Positions 47,877 to 60,405 of a stretch of 64,000 nt of DNA are shown piece by piece. The stretch spans positions 34,820,498 through 34,884,497 of the forward strand of contig CM047810.1 in assembly GCA_026214975.1 (NCBI GenBank). Direction: 5' to 3'. The position numbers and the translations under genes are program-made. Each line of letters opens with the position of its first letter. Positions within the stretch are counted from its first letter, which is position 1. The notes beneath the pieces were generated by a model, which was given only the letters and a program-made list of their open reading frames with translations, did not search any database and had not been told where the DNA came from. The DNA is from Gentiana macrophylla (Eukaryota > Streptophyta > Magnoliopsida > Gentianales > Gentianaceae).

Positions 47877-47946
47877 GCCTGCCATAGCTTATATCCTTTG
47901 GGGATTAAAGCAAACATCTAGGTCATTTCAAAGTCATATATTTTAA
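47877..47946 (+). pseudogene. Reverse-transcriptase word in element B
   Basis: One frame reads LWGLKQTSRSFQSHIF, close to the Copia LYGLKQASRxWxxxF. The surrounding frames have no further domain, so this is a minimal relic that fixes the element as Copia-derived on the plus strand. Confidence 0.55.
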
Positions 47947-48738
47947 TATGTGGACTTGACCAGAATATTGATAAGTCTTTCGTAGACTGGGCATCAATAT
48001 TAGTAAAGTAGTATGTAGATTAGTGTTTGTGAATAGTAACACTGAAACCGTTGGAAACATCATGGGTGTATTATCTGAAGTCAGAGTCTGACATGCCATC
48101 GGGATTCATTCTTAAGGATTTGATTCGCTCAAATTCTCGAGAATCGATCATTAGCAATCCCATCTACTCACCTGGTTAAGATATTATTGCATTTATGCAA
48201 CATTCAACGATGTAGTCTACCCTACCTCTCAGGAATGATTATCTAAACCTGCGGATGAATACTAAATGGGATGTTTAATGAATCCTCAAGTCTCTTTGGG
48301 AGAATGAGTAATAATATGCAAGTATATTCAGGTGCAAACTAGAATATAAGTGATGACACTGATTCTGACTTTATGTCAGATTTCGGATAATCGTTAAGTC
48401 GATTTCGTCCTCAGTGTTGAATCAAAGGCATATTGAAATCGTACCACCGGATTAGATGGAACGGCGACGTTTCGATCCCAAAGATTGACTCAAGATGCCA
48501 ACCGACCTGATCAGTGTACCAAGTCACATGGTATTCGGATTCTAAGTACGCACCGGGTCACTGACCTACCCTACGGCGGCACACTCCGGTCATGCTTGGA
48601 AGGATGAATTACTAAAATGCGCTTGGAGGGTATGAATCTTGGGGATATGTCTCACTTGTTTTGAGTAAGTGGGAGAATGTTGTAGATATAGATATAAAGG
48701 GTGTGCTCGAAAACCATTAATCCACTTGCCTTTCGTGC

Positions 48739-48749
48739 AAGTGGGAGAT
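48739..48749 (+). other. Element B polypurine tract
   Basis: AAGTGGGAGAT precedes the right LTR. A near-copy AAGTGGGAGAATGTT lies about 75 bp upstream at 48667-48681. Confidence 0.7.
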
Positions 48750-50159
48750 TGTTAGGTGTAGTGCCCGAAAGACAATTATGTAATTGTTTTAGGACAGAAT
48801 TAATAATTCATCTTATTATATGCATTTATGTTTATAATTAAGACACTACTGAAAACCCTAAGTACCTCGTTTATGTAATCACATAGCTCAGTGTATGACT
48901 ATACACAAGAGGATTGAGTTAGTGAGATGTACTTAAAATTAAATTAGTCCGTAGCATTGATTAATCTGTGTACGGGTCTCATGATTAATATGCTAATAAT
49001 GCGCCCAGAACACTTGACGGTGTGACAGCCTCATCCGGATCTATCGGTAATAGGTACCTAGTGGGGCATTTATATATGATGATAATCATATATAAATTTG
49101 GACCGATTTAATTTGAGTTCTCGATATAATTCCGTAATCGAGAAGTCTTATCGAATCACAAGATGATCATATATGGATTAATCTCAATCCCGAGGTGATC
49201 ACGAGATAACTCGCTAGACTAGAGTAGGTTTGATGTGTTAGTAAGGATCACTGGCAGTATGTGGTCCAACACTTCTCGTTGGCTCTATTCTGGGATAAGT
49301 GAGTAGTCTGTGCTATCACAGATATGGAATCCATTCCTTCCCTCGGGAAGTAGACAGACAGTTCCCTTATTTGTTAGCCCTAAGAAAATGATCGATCCCG
49401 GGAGTTCATGTTAGACTAATTAGCTACTAGTCCGGTATGTGAACTAATTCACTAGGGGGTTAATGGTAAATAAGGATAAGATGTTTCAAGAAGGGTTCAC
49501 GGAAATATCCCGACTCGAAATGAACAGTCTGTGGAGGATTTATCCGTATGTAATGATTATATCAGTGGACGCTTATCAACTCATGGTTGAGTGTAAGTTA
49601 TCTATATTCGGCAGAGTTCAGTTTCGGGTTTATGGTGGTGTAATCCCGGAATTAATAGATTGAATATTATTGTTCGGACTGACGGATAATATTATTTAAT
49701 TTATTGTAGCTACTGAATATGGGTCCATGGTCCCCGACGTGGCTCCTAATATAGCATATAGGTTTTCTCGTCGTTTCACCTCAATTATAATATTAAATAG
49801 TTGGATTGGACTATTGAATTGATATGTGGATTAATTGTTTAGTTGGACTAGATAATAAAATACATGGAAAAGAAATTTTTCGTGGACTCGGCCCAAAATA
49901 ATGAAACATGCTTGTGACCTAAATTTGTTTTAGGGTGGGGCGCATTTTTTAATTGTTATTTATTAGGAAATTAGTTTTCTTAATAAATAATAAGACATGT
50001 GATTAAATTATTTATGTGTTAAATAATTTAAGGAAAAGAAAATCTTTTGTATATCCTTATTAAATTGGGAATATTCTAGATTTATCTTTTTAAAGGAAAA
50101 TGATTAATTTGATTGATTTTGTATTAATTAATTAATCCTTGGAGGGCAAGGATTACTCT
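48750..50159 (+). repeat. Element B right LTR, first part
   Basis: First 1410 bp of the right LTR (TGTTAGGTG...GATTACTCT), ending in the ACTCT duplicated by element A. It differs from the left LTR mostly by small indels, often beside CG, CTG or CAG (for example ATTGGGGTACC/ATAGGTACC). Confidence 0.9.
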
Positions 50160-51907
50160 TGTTGGAAATAAAATTTATATTTTGATGATAATTCATCTTA
50201 TGTGTTAAAATATTATCTTAACCCCATTGATGAAGTGCTGAAGCCAGCTGTTATAGTGGAAAGCTAAAAGATGTCTAGAACTGAACGTATAAGTTTTACT
50301 AGAGTATGATATTTGTATAGGTTACATCAGGACAAGCTAATTGTAATTGTTAGTGTGTGTGAAATCGCGGCGGAAATCATTTAGAAAGCGGAAATCATCG
50401 AGACAAGCAAAGCCGACTCGAGAATACACCTACATGGGCGAAGAAGGTAAGTTCGCTGAGAGTTCTGAGACTCGATTGACTTATCTAAGAGATCAAGAAG
50501 CGAGGGTTCAAACTTAGTTATTGAAGAATGAAGAATCGAGGGTTCAAACTCGATTATGAAGATTACAAGTCGAGATCAGAAAGTTGGACTTGTGCAAGAT
50601 TGTGGTGACTCGAATCGACTTTATGGATCTTGTATGAAGACCTAAGAATCATAAGGACAATGAATTCTTAGATGATAATGAATCATGGTGTACTCGATTA
50701 AGTCAATTATAATCGATGAAAACAGAATCTGCGATATTTGAAGAAGAGTAAAATCTCGATTAATGCTCCAAGTCGATTAGAAACCGACAAAAGAAAAACT
50801 CGATTACAAAACCGATAAGGAAACTCGGTTTTATAAGTCACCATCCAACAAAGCGATCAATGCGGTCGAACGTTGTAAAGAAAACAATTTCATTGGATGA
50901 GATTCTTGACACGCACAGAACGGTCGAGAAAATATAGCCGTTGCAAGATAGAGCGTTGATACAATTCAAATTGAAGTCGGATGAGCGTTGGACTTCACAC
51001 TATAAATAGAAGACTTTGCACCAACAACAAAACATATAGAACAGAGCATATACAAGAATCAACAAGCAACTTTGTGCATCAGTCTATTCTATTCGAATTG
51101 CTATCATCTCTGAACTATAACAAGTTCATATCTAGTATTCCTTCAAGTGTTCAAGCTACAAAGAATTTATCAAGAATCCAACACCTTGAAGAACCACAAA
51201 CAAGAATCAACTTATTGATTCTCAGCCCAACCTTGATTCTACATCAAAGGTTTTAGATCGTGAAGCAAACCGGGAAGGTTTCGCCAAGGACAGATTGTGA
51301 CAAGCGATCGGGTATTTGTGTTTGTGGTGGTAGGCGGTGAAGAGGCAATCCTACCCTCACAGGACCAAGTGGTTCAAGCATTTGAAGAGCGACAATTCTA
51401 CCATTCTACAAGCTGTTTAGATAGTGAAGCTAGGGATTAGCCAAGGACTATTGTTTAGGACTTTTTGTGTGATTCACCTCAAGAAGTTCTAGTGGAATTT
51501 TCCTCCGCACCACATGGGAAGAGAGGACATACAGGATTACACCACCTGGAACTTCTATAATATCCGCTTTATTTACTTTACGCATTTATTTATTTATTCA
51601 AACATTTACTTACAACATTGTGATACCGATTGTTATACTCCTCACAATACTGGCCCGACATTCAATCGTAATTCGATTCACAACACTCGATTTTCATAAT
51701 AGAATAACAAGATCATGAAAAAGGCTAAAATCATATCCTCTCGCCGGTTGACTCGATTTTGACTTAAGTCGGTTTGACTTAATCTCACTTTGTCACTTAA
51801 CTCCACACTGAGTTTTTAATCGAACCTTAATTTGCTTTAAATCCAGCTTTTAGGGACAAGTTTATTCACCCCCTTTAAACTTGTGTTAGCCTTTCAAAGG
51901 ACCAACA
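50160..51907 (+). repeat. Element A 5' LTR
   Basis: 1748 bp. TATA box TATAAATAGA at 51001-51010, mirrored at about 61240-61249 in the 3' LTR. Transcription probably starts 25-35 bp further downstream. Confidence 0.9.
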
Positions 51908-51909
51908 AT

Positions 51910-51922
51910 TGGTATCGAGCAA
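51910..51922 (+). other. Element A primer-binding site
   Basis: TGGTATCGAGCAA follows the LTR after two bases. It matches TGGTATCAGAGC with one base missing. Confidence 0.75.
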
Positions 51923-52026
51923 AGTGTTTCTTTAACAAGATATCATTTGCTCTTTATCTCATCTAGTTGTTCTTATTTGAAAGCTCAGTTTTCTGTTAAT
52001 CTCCATCGAGTCTTCACTCACTCACA

Positions 52027-53305
52027 ATGGATAACAATCAATATGCAAGACAAATGCTTATGTGCAACATGGATGATTTGACGAATATAAACGTCGTATG
52101 CAGGCATTTCTAGCGACTACTCATGATGAAATGATGGATGTACTCACCGATGGACCAATTCAAATCACTCATATGCAAACTGTTGGGGAGAGCAAGTTTG
52201 AGTTGCAAAACCCAAATCCGAATGGACGAGTGATGATCGCGTAAGCGAAACAATCTCAACAATGTTGCCATGGACTTTATCCTCAGAACTCTTGACAAAC
52301 AACATGTACTTGAAGGTGAAAGAATGCACAAGCGCCAAAGAAATGTGGGACAAACTTGATTAGTTTGTGAAGGAACATATTCAATCAAGGAAAATAAAAT
52401 TTTCATTTGCAAAACAAAAGTTTGAGAATTTCAAGATGAAATCTGGAGAAACCATTGACCAAATGGAGACAAGATTGATGCTATCATGGATGAACTAGAT
52501 CTACTCAAGATTGAATACTCAAAGAAAGTCTTCAACAAAAGAATCTTAAAGGCATTACCAATGTCTTTGGAAGATGAAGGTCAACTGCTATGGAAGAATC
52601 CAGGAGACTTGATGTAGAAGATTCATTCAAGATCTTTTGAGATCTGAAAGCGTATGAATTCGAGTGAATATTTCACAACCACAAATTTGCAATAATCAAA
52701 GCTCTGGAAGAACCAAAGACCACAAAGCACTTGCAAAAGCGACATCAAATGAGATTCAAGAAAACTCATCTAACAATCTTCATGAATTGGATGAAATGGA
52801 AGAACAAATGGCTCTAATGATGAGCAATTCGAAGAATGAAAAGTGGACACCCAGTCACTTAAAAGTTCATCAAAAGGACTCTGAGAAAAGAAAAGACGAT
52901 GAATACCTCTGTTTCAACTGCAAGAAACCAGGACATTATAAAGCTGAATGTCCAAAACTGATCAAGAAAACTCCACCAAGAAGAGTTGGTAGAAGAGCAC
53001 TCCTTCCTGGAGATGAATCAGATTATGAAACTGGTACTGAAAGAGTATCAGATGACACAGCTTTAATGGCACACATGGAAGATCCAAATGAGGTATGTGA
53101 ATCAAACTCTAAATACTCTTCAGCTCAGATTTCCACGATAAATGCATGTTCTTCAACTACTGACTCCAATCCAAAAAATCTAGAATTAGAAGAAACTCTT
53201 GACGAGTTGATGAATCAGCTAGTAACCATACAAGCTGGTTATGAGTCAATCAAAGCTGAGAAAGAAAGTATAATTCTTGAAGTTGAAAGATTGAAGTCGA
53301 ACTAA
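52027..53305 (+). pseudogene. Element A gag
   Basis: A start ATG at 52027 (MDNNQYARQMLMCNMDD) leads into a broken gag domain (KVKECTSAKEMWDKLD, FAKQKFENFKMKSGETIDQM) with stops and shifts. The frame 52664-53305 (213 codons) carries a zinc knuckle CFNCKKPGHYKAEC and a long C-terminal coiled coil (LDELMNQLVTIQAGYESIKA, then EKESIILEVERLKS). These coiled-coil gags are usual in the SIRE lineage. Confidence 0.8.
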
Positions 53306-53622
53306 AATGTTGAAGCCCGACTAAATCGATAAAGAAAAGATTCAAGATCGACCTCTTGCATCGGCGACAGCAAAGAATCGAATCGTTTACTCAATCAAGT
53401 TCAATTCATTGGATTCAAATCGGAAAACCATATGGAGACAAAAGCGGTTTAGGATTTGACACACAAGCAATCTTCAAAGAATGGAACTAGCAAAGGCTGC
53501 TTTGGGCCTAGTACCAAAATCGGTATTAAGTTTGTAGCTGAGAAACTCCCACAAACCGAGAAAATTCTTTGAAATAGTAAAGCCATTATCACACAGGATA
53601 AATCAGTTTTCTAAGAAGACAA

Positions 53623-55403
53623 TTGCATCTACCAACAAAGGTAAATCAAATGGTAAATCAGCTGTATCCAATGGAAACCGAAACGGCAAATCAACTGCCA
53701 GATCCACAAAAACCAATGAAGTCAGGAACCAGAAAAATTACAATCAAAATAAATCCAAGAATGTCAATCATTCAAAAATTCACACATTTAGGGGGAAAGG
53801 AAGACTATATCCCACTGATGATGATTGGAATTTTACTGAATTTGTTAATAAAACTGATAGTGACAATCATTCAAGACCGAAAACTTATCACAAGTTTCAG
53901 TCCAAAACTCAGCAGAGGACTAATCTCAGTTCTCAGCATAAGTCACAGTACAAAGGTCAATCCAGACCTCAATACAGAAGGAATGATGGTTATCACTCTA
54001 GCTTTAATAATGAGAAATCAACATGGAAACAAATTTCGATCGGAAGATCGAGAAATCATATAAATAAGACACGATCCGAACATAGATACTATGGGAGTGT
54101 GGCTTACATATATGAAAACAAGTGCAACAATATCCGAAGAATCCTAAAAGGATATATTCCCGAGTTGTCGAGAATCGACCCACATGGACCCAAACTGAGT
54201 TGGGTACCTAAAACTTCTAATTTTCATTGCAGGATATATGGTACTTTGACACTTTGGTTGCTCTAGACACATGACAAAGAGCAAAGACTGTCTCAGTAAT
54301 TTTATTGCAAAGGATGGACCAAAAGTCAATTTTGGAAGTAAAGATAAACTGGTTACACCGGAGGTTTTGGCACCTTAATCAGAAATGGACTTACAATCAA
54401 GAATGTATCTTATGTAGAAGGACTACACTACAATCTACTCAAAGACAAGTCAATTTTGTGATATGGGATACAAAGTTACTTTTGATAAAGAATTCTGCGT
54501 TGTCATCGTAATCGACTTATCAAGTTGTCTAGCCGGAAGAAGAAAGGAAAACATGTATGTGGTAGATTGGACAAGCTGCCGTTGTTTGAAACTTGTTTGC
54601 TCGTGCATACCAAATCGTAAATCGATTGGCTATGGCACAAGAAAGTGAGTCATCTCAATTTTGATGACATCAACACACTTGTTAAGAAGCAGCTAGTCAT
54701 TGGACTACCAGAGATATCATATAAGAAGGACAACTTATGTGATGCATGTCAACAAGGAAAACAAACAAAAGCAAGTTTCAAGACCAAGTCTCAGCATTCA
54801 ACAACTAGACATCTAGAATTGCTACACATGGATTTATTTGGACCTATTACACCAATTAGTATCAGTGGAAAGAAATATACATTGGTGGTAGTAGATGATT
54901 TTTCAAGATATACTTGGGTAATCTTTCTAACCAAGAAAAGTGAAACCAAGCAAAAGCTCAGAACTTCTCAAGAGACTTCATAATCGAGAAAGGAGTTTGA
55001 TTGTGAAGATAAGATCGATAAATGAACCGAATTCCTCAACAAGTGTGATTATTGAATATTGTGAAGAAAATGGTGTCTTACACCAACTCGCCGCCACAGA
55101 ACACCACAACAAAATGGTGTAAGTGAAAGAAGAAAGCAGAACACTCAAGGAAAATTTGAGAGGACTATGATCTATGAAGCTAAACTACCCGAAAGATATT
55201 GGGCGAAGCGATTAACACGACTTGTTACACTCGAGCGAGCTCTCATGAACAAGAGACATGAGAAGACTCCTTACGAAATTTGGAATGGAAGAAAACCAAA
55301 TGTTTCATACTTTCATGCTTTTGGAAGCAAATGTTTCATACACAATAATGGAAAAGATCAACTTCACGTTTTCAACCCAAAGCTGATGAAGGAATTTTCC
55401 TAG
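53623..55403 (+). pseudogene. Element A protease, GAG-pre-integrase and integrase
   Basis: 53623-54063 holds a basic stretch without a clear domain. 54645-54983 reads LCDACQQGKQTKASFKTKSQ (zinc-site cysteines) and LELLHMDLFGPITPISISGK, then YTLVVVDDFSRYTWVIF (first aspartate). 54940-55122 and 55167-55403 give EEN-GVLHQLAATEHHNKMV (glutamate side, truncated QQNG) and MIYEAKLPERYWAK, FHAFGSKCFIHNNGKDQL. Protease words are weak because of frame breaks near 54220-54300. Confidence 0.75.
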
Positions 55404-55759
55404 GATATTCAAGTGTCAGCAAAGCTTTTAGAGTACTAAATAAAAGGACACTCAAGCATGAAGAATCAATACATGTAGTATTTGATGAACCAAACTTCCC
55501 TGGTGAAACAACTGAAGACCGACTGAACCGGTTTCTCGGTCTCGAGTTACGATCACGCTAGAATCAGTTTCAGTTGACGTTGGAAGAATACAAATTTCAG
55601 AATGTTCAGATCAAGATCAGCCTCAATTTCCAATTGCTCAACAACTTGAACAACTTCATTCAGATTCAATTGAACAAGTTCAAGAACCAGTTTTTGAAGA
55701 ATCAGTTGAACAAAATGCAAATCAGTTGATACAAACTCACTCACATCAATGGATGAGAG

Positions 55760-57372
55760 ATCACCCTGAAGAACAAGTTATTGGTGATACTCAAGCTGGA
55801 GTTCGAACACGACATCAACTAGATGCAATGATTGCATGCTTTCTATCTCAACCGAGAACCTAAGGAAATTGAAGAAGCCTTGAAAGATCCAGTTGGATAT
55901 TAGCTATGCAAGAAGAACTCAATGAATTCGAGAGAAATCAAGTATGGGAATTGGTAGATAAACCGGTTCATGTCAATATCATTGGAACCAAATGGGTTTT
56001 TGAAATAAACTTGATGAAGATGGGAACATCATCGAAACAAAGCGGACTTGTAGCCAAAGGATACTCTCAAGCGAAGGCATAGACTTTGATGAAACTTATG
56101 CACCAGTTGCAAGACTAGAAGCAATCATACTATTTCTTTCTTATGCAGCTCACAAGAAATTCACAGTTTATCAGATGGATGTTAAAAGTGCGTTTCTAAA
56201 TGGAATTCTTGAAGAAGAACTATATGTTCAACAACCACCCGGATTTGAAATCAAAGATCAAGCGAGATAAAGTTTTGAGACTAAGGAAAGCTCTTTATGG
56301 ACTTAACCAAGCACCAAGGGCTTGGTACGAAACTCTATTTCGTTTCTAGTGGATAATGGATTTATCAAAGGAACAATCGACAAAACCTTATTCAGGATGA
56401 AGAATGGAGAAGATACTCTACTTGTTCAAATTTATGTTGATGATATCATTTTGGATCGAGAGAAAATGAAGCAGTTATGTGAGAAATTTGCAAGTTTCAT
56501 GAAAAGCAAATTTGAGATGAGTATGATGGGAGAATTAAATTATTTCCTAGGATTGCAAGTTAAACAATTAGGTGATGGAATTTTCATTCACCAAACCAAA
56601 TATACAAGAGAACTTATCAAAAGTTTGGTATGGAGAAATCTCACTGGAATTTCTACACCAATGGGGACCAACATCGAGTTAGATGAAGACAAAGAAGGTA
56701 AAGATGTTGATCAAACACTCTCTGAAGGATGATTGGAAGCTTACTCTATCTTACAACAAGTAGGCCGGACATATCTTTTTCTTTGCCGGTGTATGTGCAA
56801 GATTTCGATCAAGACCAAAGGAAAGTCATCTCACAGTTGTGAAAAGAACTTTGAAATATCCGAAAGACACAGATGGAGTTGGAATTTGGTATTCAAAAGA
56901 AGGAGAATTCAAGCTGATTTCTTATTCAGATCGAGACTATCTTTGGATGCAAAGTGGACAGATAAAGCACATTAGGCACATGTCGGTTATTGGGAAATAG
57001 ACTTGTGTCATGGTTTTACAGCAAGCAAAACTCAATCTCAATTTCAACAAATGAAAAGCTGAATATATAGCAGCTGGAAGTTGTTGTGCTCAAGTTTTAT
57101 GGATCAGACAACAATTAAGAGACTATGGGATATAAGAAGGAACAATTCTCATAATGTGTGATAACACAAGTGCAATTGCAATTACTGATAATCCAGTTTT
57201 ACACTCAAGGACAAAGCACATTGATGTCCGTCACCACTTCATAAGAGATCATGCAGAGAAGAAGGATATAACAGTTCTTTATGTACTACTCGAAGATCGG
57301 TTGGCGAGATATCTTTACAAAGCCATTGGACAAAGAAAGATTTGCCAAATTAAGAAGCTGAGTTGGGAATAA
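55760..57372 (+). pseudogene. Element A reverse transcriptase and RNase H
   Basis: Frames from 55790 to 56280 include [20 protein letters not shown], then [13 protein letters not shown] ([10 protein letters not shown] box). 56322-56732 has TLLVQIYVDDIILDREKMKQ, the catalytic box, then FEMSMMGELNYFLGLQVKQL and TKYTRELIKSL. RNase H: 57154-57372 gives CDNTSAIAITDNPVLHSRTK, then HIDVRHHFIRDH. Several shifts break the polyprotein. Confidence 0.85.
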
Positions 57373-60300
57373 TTAAAGTCGATTAAGTCGTTAAGCGAGA
57401 GATTCGTCAAGGGATTAATCTTTGTTATGTTGGAGTGCGCTCACTTAGCAGATTAGTCATTGACATCAACAATCTCAAGCCCGACAAAGCGAAGAATTTT
57501 GTGAGCGAATTATCTCTAGAGCCCGACCTCGGCATCGAGTTTTCATTCGGTCAAATTTAGTCAAAGGTTGATAAGATAGAATCAACAAGCGGTTATATCG
57601 CATTAAATTACCACAGTTCTTTTTGTCAGAATTTCGTGTGTACACCCCACGATTGTCAGAACAGTACACGTATCGGTTATCAAAACCATCATGGAATTTG
57701 AAAAGTTGTACCACTCAACCGCCAGAATATCCTACCTATTTATTCAACCTCCGTTCACACTATTCTCTATCAAAATTCAAAATTATTTTCAGAAAGCAAA
57801 ATAGACTTTTTGCAACCCTCTCTTTCAAAAATCAAATTTTTGTGTTCACACTCAAATATGGCCACTTCGGATGATTGAAAGACAAGCGATTGATCACAGA
57901 TTTGGATGAACTAACACTTGAAATGTATGAAGGTATGTGTCAAAACACCTTGTTAGCGGTGTATACGAGATAAAATCGAAAAACAACCAGGATTGAACAA
58001 CATCCTCGAAGTTAGTTTCAAAGAAAAACGAGATGTGTAAGGCATTTTGCAATTTTGGCAAAATATGCGATTAGTCAGAGACTCCTTGATAACTACTGAT
58101 TCGTGGAGATCGCATTGTTATCAATGAAAGAGTCATGAGGTCACTCTTTGGCCATAAATACAACAAACAACTTCAACAGAGTTAGCCACTCTACCATTGA
58201 AGAAAGAAGTTTTCTCGCAATGATTACTTCGTCTACGAACCAATCGAACACTGGTATTCATGTCGACAAAATCAAGCCGAATTTGGAAATCTCGTGAGAT
58301 GGCTCTGCAAACACGTCATTGGAAAATCCAAAGGAATTAATATACTTTCGGAAGAAAATATTTCTTTGATGAACATAATGCAGGATAATATAGAATTTAA
58401 TTGGGCAGGTTATATAGTCAATCAGTTCAAGAAGCAACACGTAGCTGAATTAGAAAGTGTGAAAAGCGCTCAAGCTGAAGGACAAGTAACTGATGGGAGA
58501 TTCCGAATGAAGAAGACTCTTAGTGGAATCATTCGGTTTTATTTAGAAAGAATTAAGGAAGGAAGCAAGCAAGGCAAAGCGCAACATCGAAGGAAATCGC
58601 AGAAACAACTTCCCAACTGAAGCAAGTCGGACAAGCGTGTGTCGTTGAGGAAGTGAACATAAAGGGACTAAGCGAAAAGCTGAATCCACAGAAGGAAGAT
58701 CAGTTGTAAGATGTTTGTACCCTGAAATCTCAAGTGAGAAAGCACCAACTGAGGGGGAACAACAACATCAATTAACAACTGAAGTTACTCAAGAGAATGT
58801 CACTGCTGACCATACTTCTCAGATACAACAACAATCGGTTCACAAGAATCACAGATTTTGAAGCTAACAAAATCATTAAGCTGATGAAAATGAAAATTCA
58901 ACCAGAAGATTCTCGAGATGTCAGTTTACAGACTGAATAAAAATTACTCTTAGAGAAATTGGAAGTTAGAGATCTTTACTCTCTGTTTCCTATTACAGAA
59001 TTTCTTGACAACTGTTTCAAAAGATTTACCGAACTAGCAAAAAGAAGAGAATCAGGCACATCATCTAAAGGCAGTTCAAAGAAAAAGGATGATGATGACC
59101 ATGATAAGTCAAGAAAAGAAGCTGATGATACTACAGTTTTGCAAACAGTCACTCAATCTCAACCTCTAGCAACGCAAACTGTACCACAGCAAGAAGGATT
59201 GCCGGTTGGAAATCGGACAAGCGACAATCAACAAGCGGTGATGAAATCGGACAAGCGATGGTTATTCTTTGATAATACTCGAGGATAAGGATCAAATAGA
59301 AGCTAGATATGATCCTCCGATTATCTATCTAAGGATGAATTGGCCAGAGTTCATGAAAACTTGAAAATTGTACTCAGTCAGAGAGATACACAGAATGGCC
59401 TTTTATCCAACATCTCTGGATATCTTGATTATAGAACTAGAAGCGATGTTTGATTCATGCAAGACTAGAGATGATTCACAAATCAAGCTCAAGTTTACGC
59501 TTGAAATTGTGTTACTCAAACAACAACTCGAAGATTCAACCATGATAGATAGAGAAACTCATGCTCAGGCTCATTGGCATATAAATCGGCATATCTACGG
59601 GTTAGAAACTCGACTTAAGGAAGTACTTGCTTCTCAAATGACATTTTAGAAGATCAAAAGCAACCCATGCCCTGGTAGATCGGTTATATGATGCCAAAAG
59701 GGGGAAGTGAAGAAGAAAAGCTGAAATTACTTGGAGAAATGAAGCGACTTGAAGAAGAATTACAAAGATCTGGATCGGATCCTAAATTTTTGAAGAAAGA
59801 GTTAAGCGATGATCAACTTTTTGAAAAATACCATCAACACTGGAGAGCGGAAGAGTTACACTTACAAAGGATCTGTGGACACAGTTTATCAAAGATTACA
59901 ATCCTATTAAAGCCAAGTACAAGGACAGAACATTTGAGGAATCCTTGAACTACTTTCATCTCGATATTTACTCAAAGCAAAAAAATTGCACAACATAAGA
60001 AGAATCGAGGATTGATGATAAAGCGAAGATTAAAGACAAGACTGAACAAATGAAAGCCGATCTAGCAGAATTTGAAAATTACTACTCGAAAGACTCAAGC
60101 TTACCCAAGCTAATTCAATGGAGAAGACGGAAAGAAAGTAGTCAAGTTGACTACAACAAGACCTTTTCAAAAGAAGACTCCAAGCTTGAAGAAGATTTTC
60201 GATTGTATGACAAAGCAAAAAGATATGACTCAGTCATGCAAAAAGCTAAGAAGAAGCTTAGTCTTTAATCACAGTTATTTGAACAAAATGTACTTATCCA

Positions 60301-60404
60301 GTTTTTGCTCATTCTAATGAAAACCAGTTTTACATTGTTTTACATTGTTTTGATCTTTAAGCTTTTCTTTTAGGGAGAGTTTTGGCATCATCAAAAAGGG
60401 GAAA
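57373..60404 (+). other. Element A post-pol region with helical, lysine-rich reading frames
   Basis: Between RNase H and the polypurine tract there is a 3-kb region with several frames: 58294-58620, 58959-59288 (a KRRESGTSSKGSSKKKDDDD-type basic/acidic run), 59368-59649, 59688-59948 and 60050-60268. Most are rich in E, K, Q and coiled-coil-like. In SIRE/Maximus Copia elements this place holds an env-like or other 3' frame; I could not recognise a membrane anchor here, so a gag-related or structural origin is also possible. Confidence 0.6.
60393..60404 (+). other. Element A polypurine tract
   Basis: AAAAAGGGGAAA precedes the 3' LTR. Confidence 0.85.
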
Positions 60405-60405
60405 T

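Larger units (their letters stand above)
43168..48735 (+). other. Element B internal region, no intact gene
   Basis: 5.6 kb without a coherent gag or pol. Low-complexity A/T runs occur at 43232-43252 and 43613-43633. Four related ~45-bp modules lie at 45440-45805. A remnant GLKQTSRSFQSHI-like word at about 47900-47945 corresponds to the GLKQASR box of Copia reverse transcriptase. Several ACTAGTGGGAGC words occur throughout. The region is clearly decayed or was never coding. Confidence 0.7.

Noticed and set aside
52110..52412. 100-residue minus-strand frame in element A
   Set aside because: Antisense shadow of the gag domain, which reads as gag on the plus strand.
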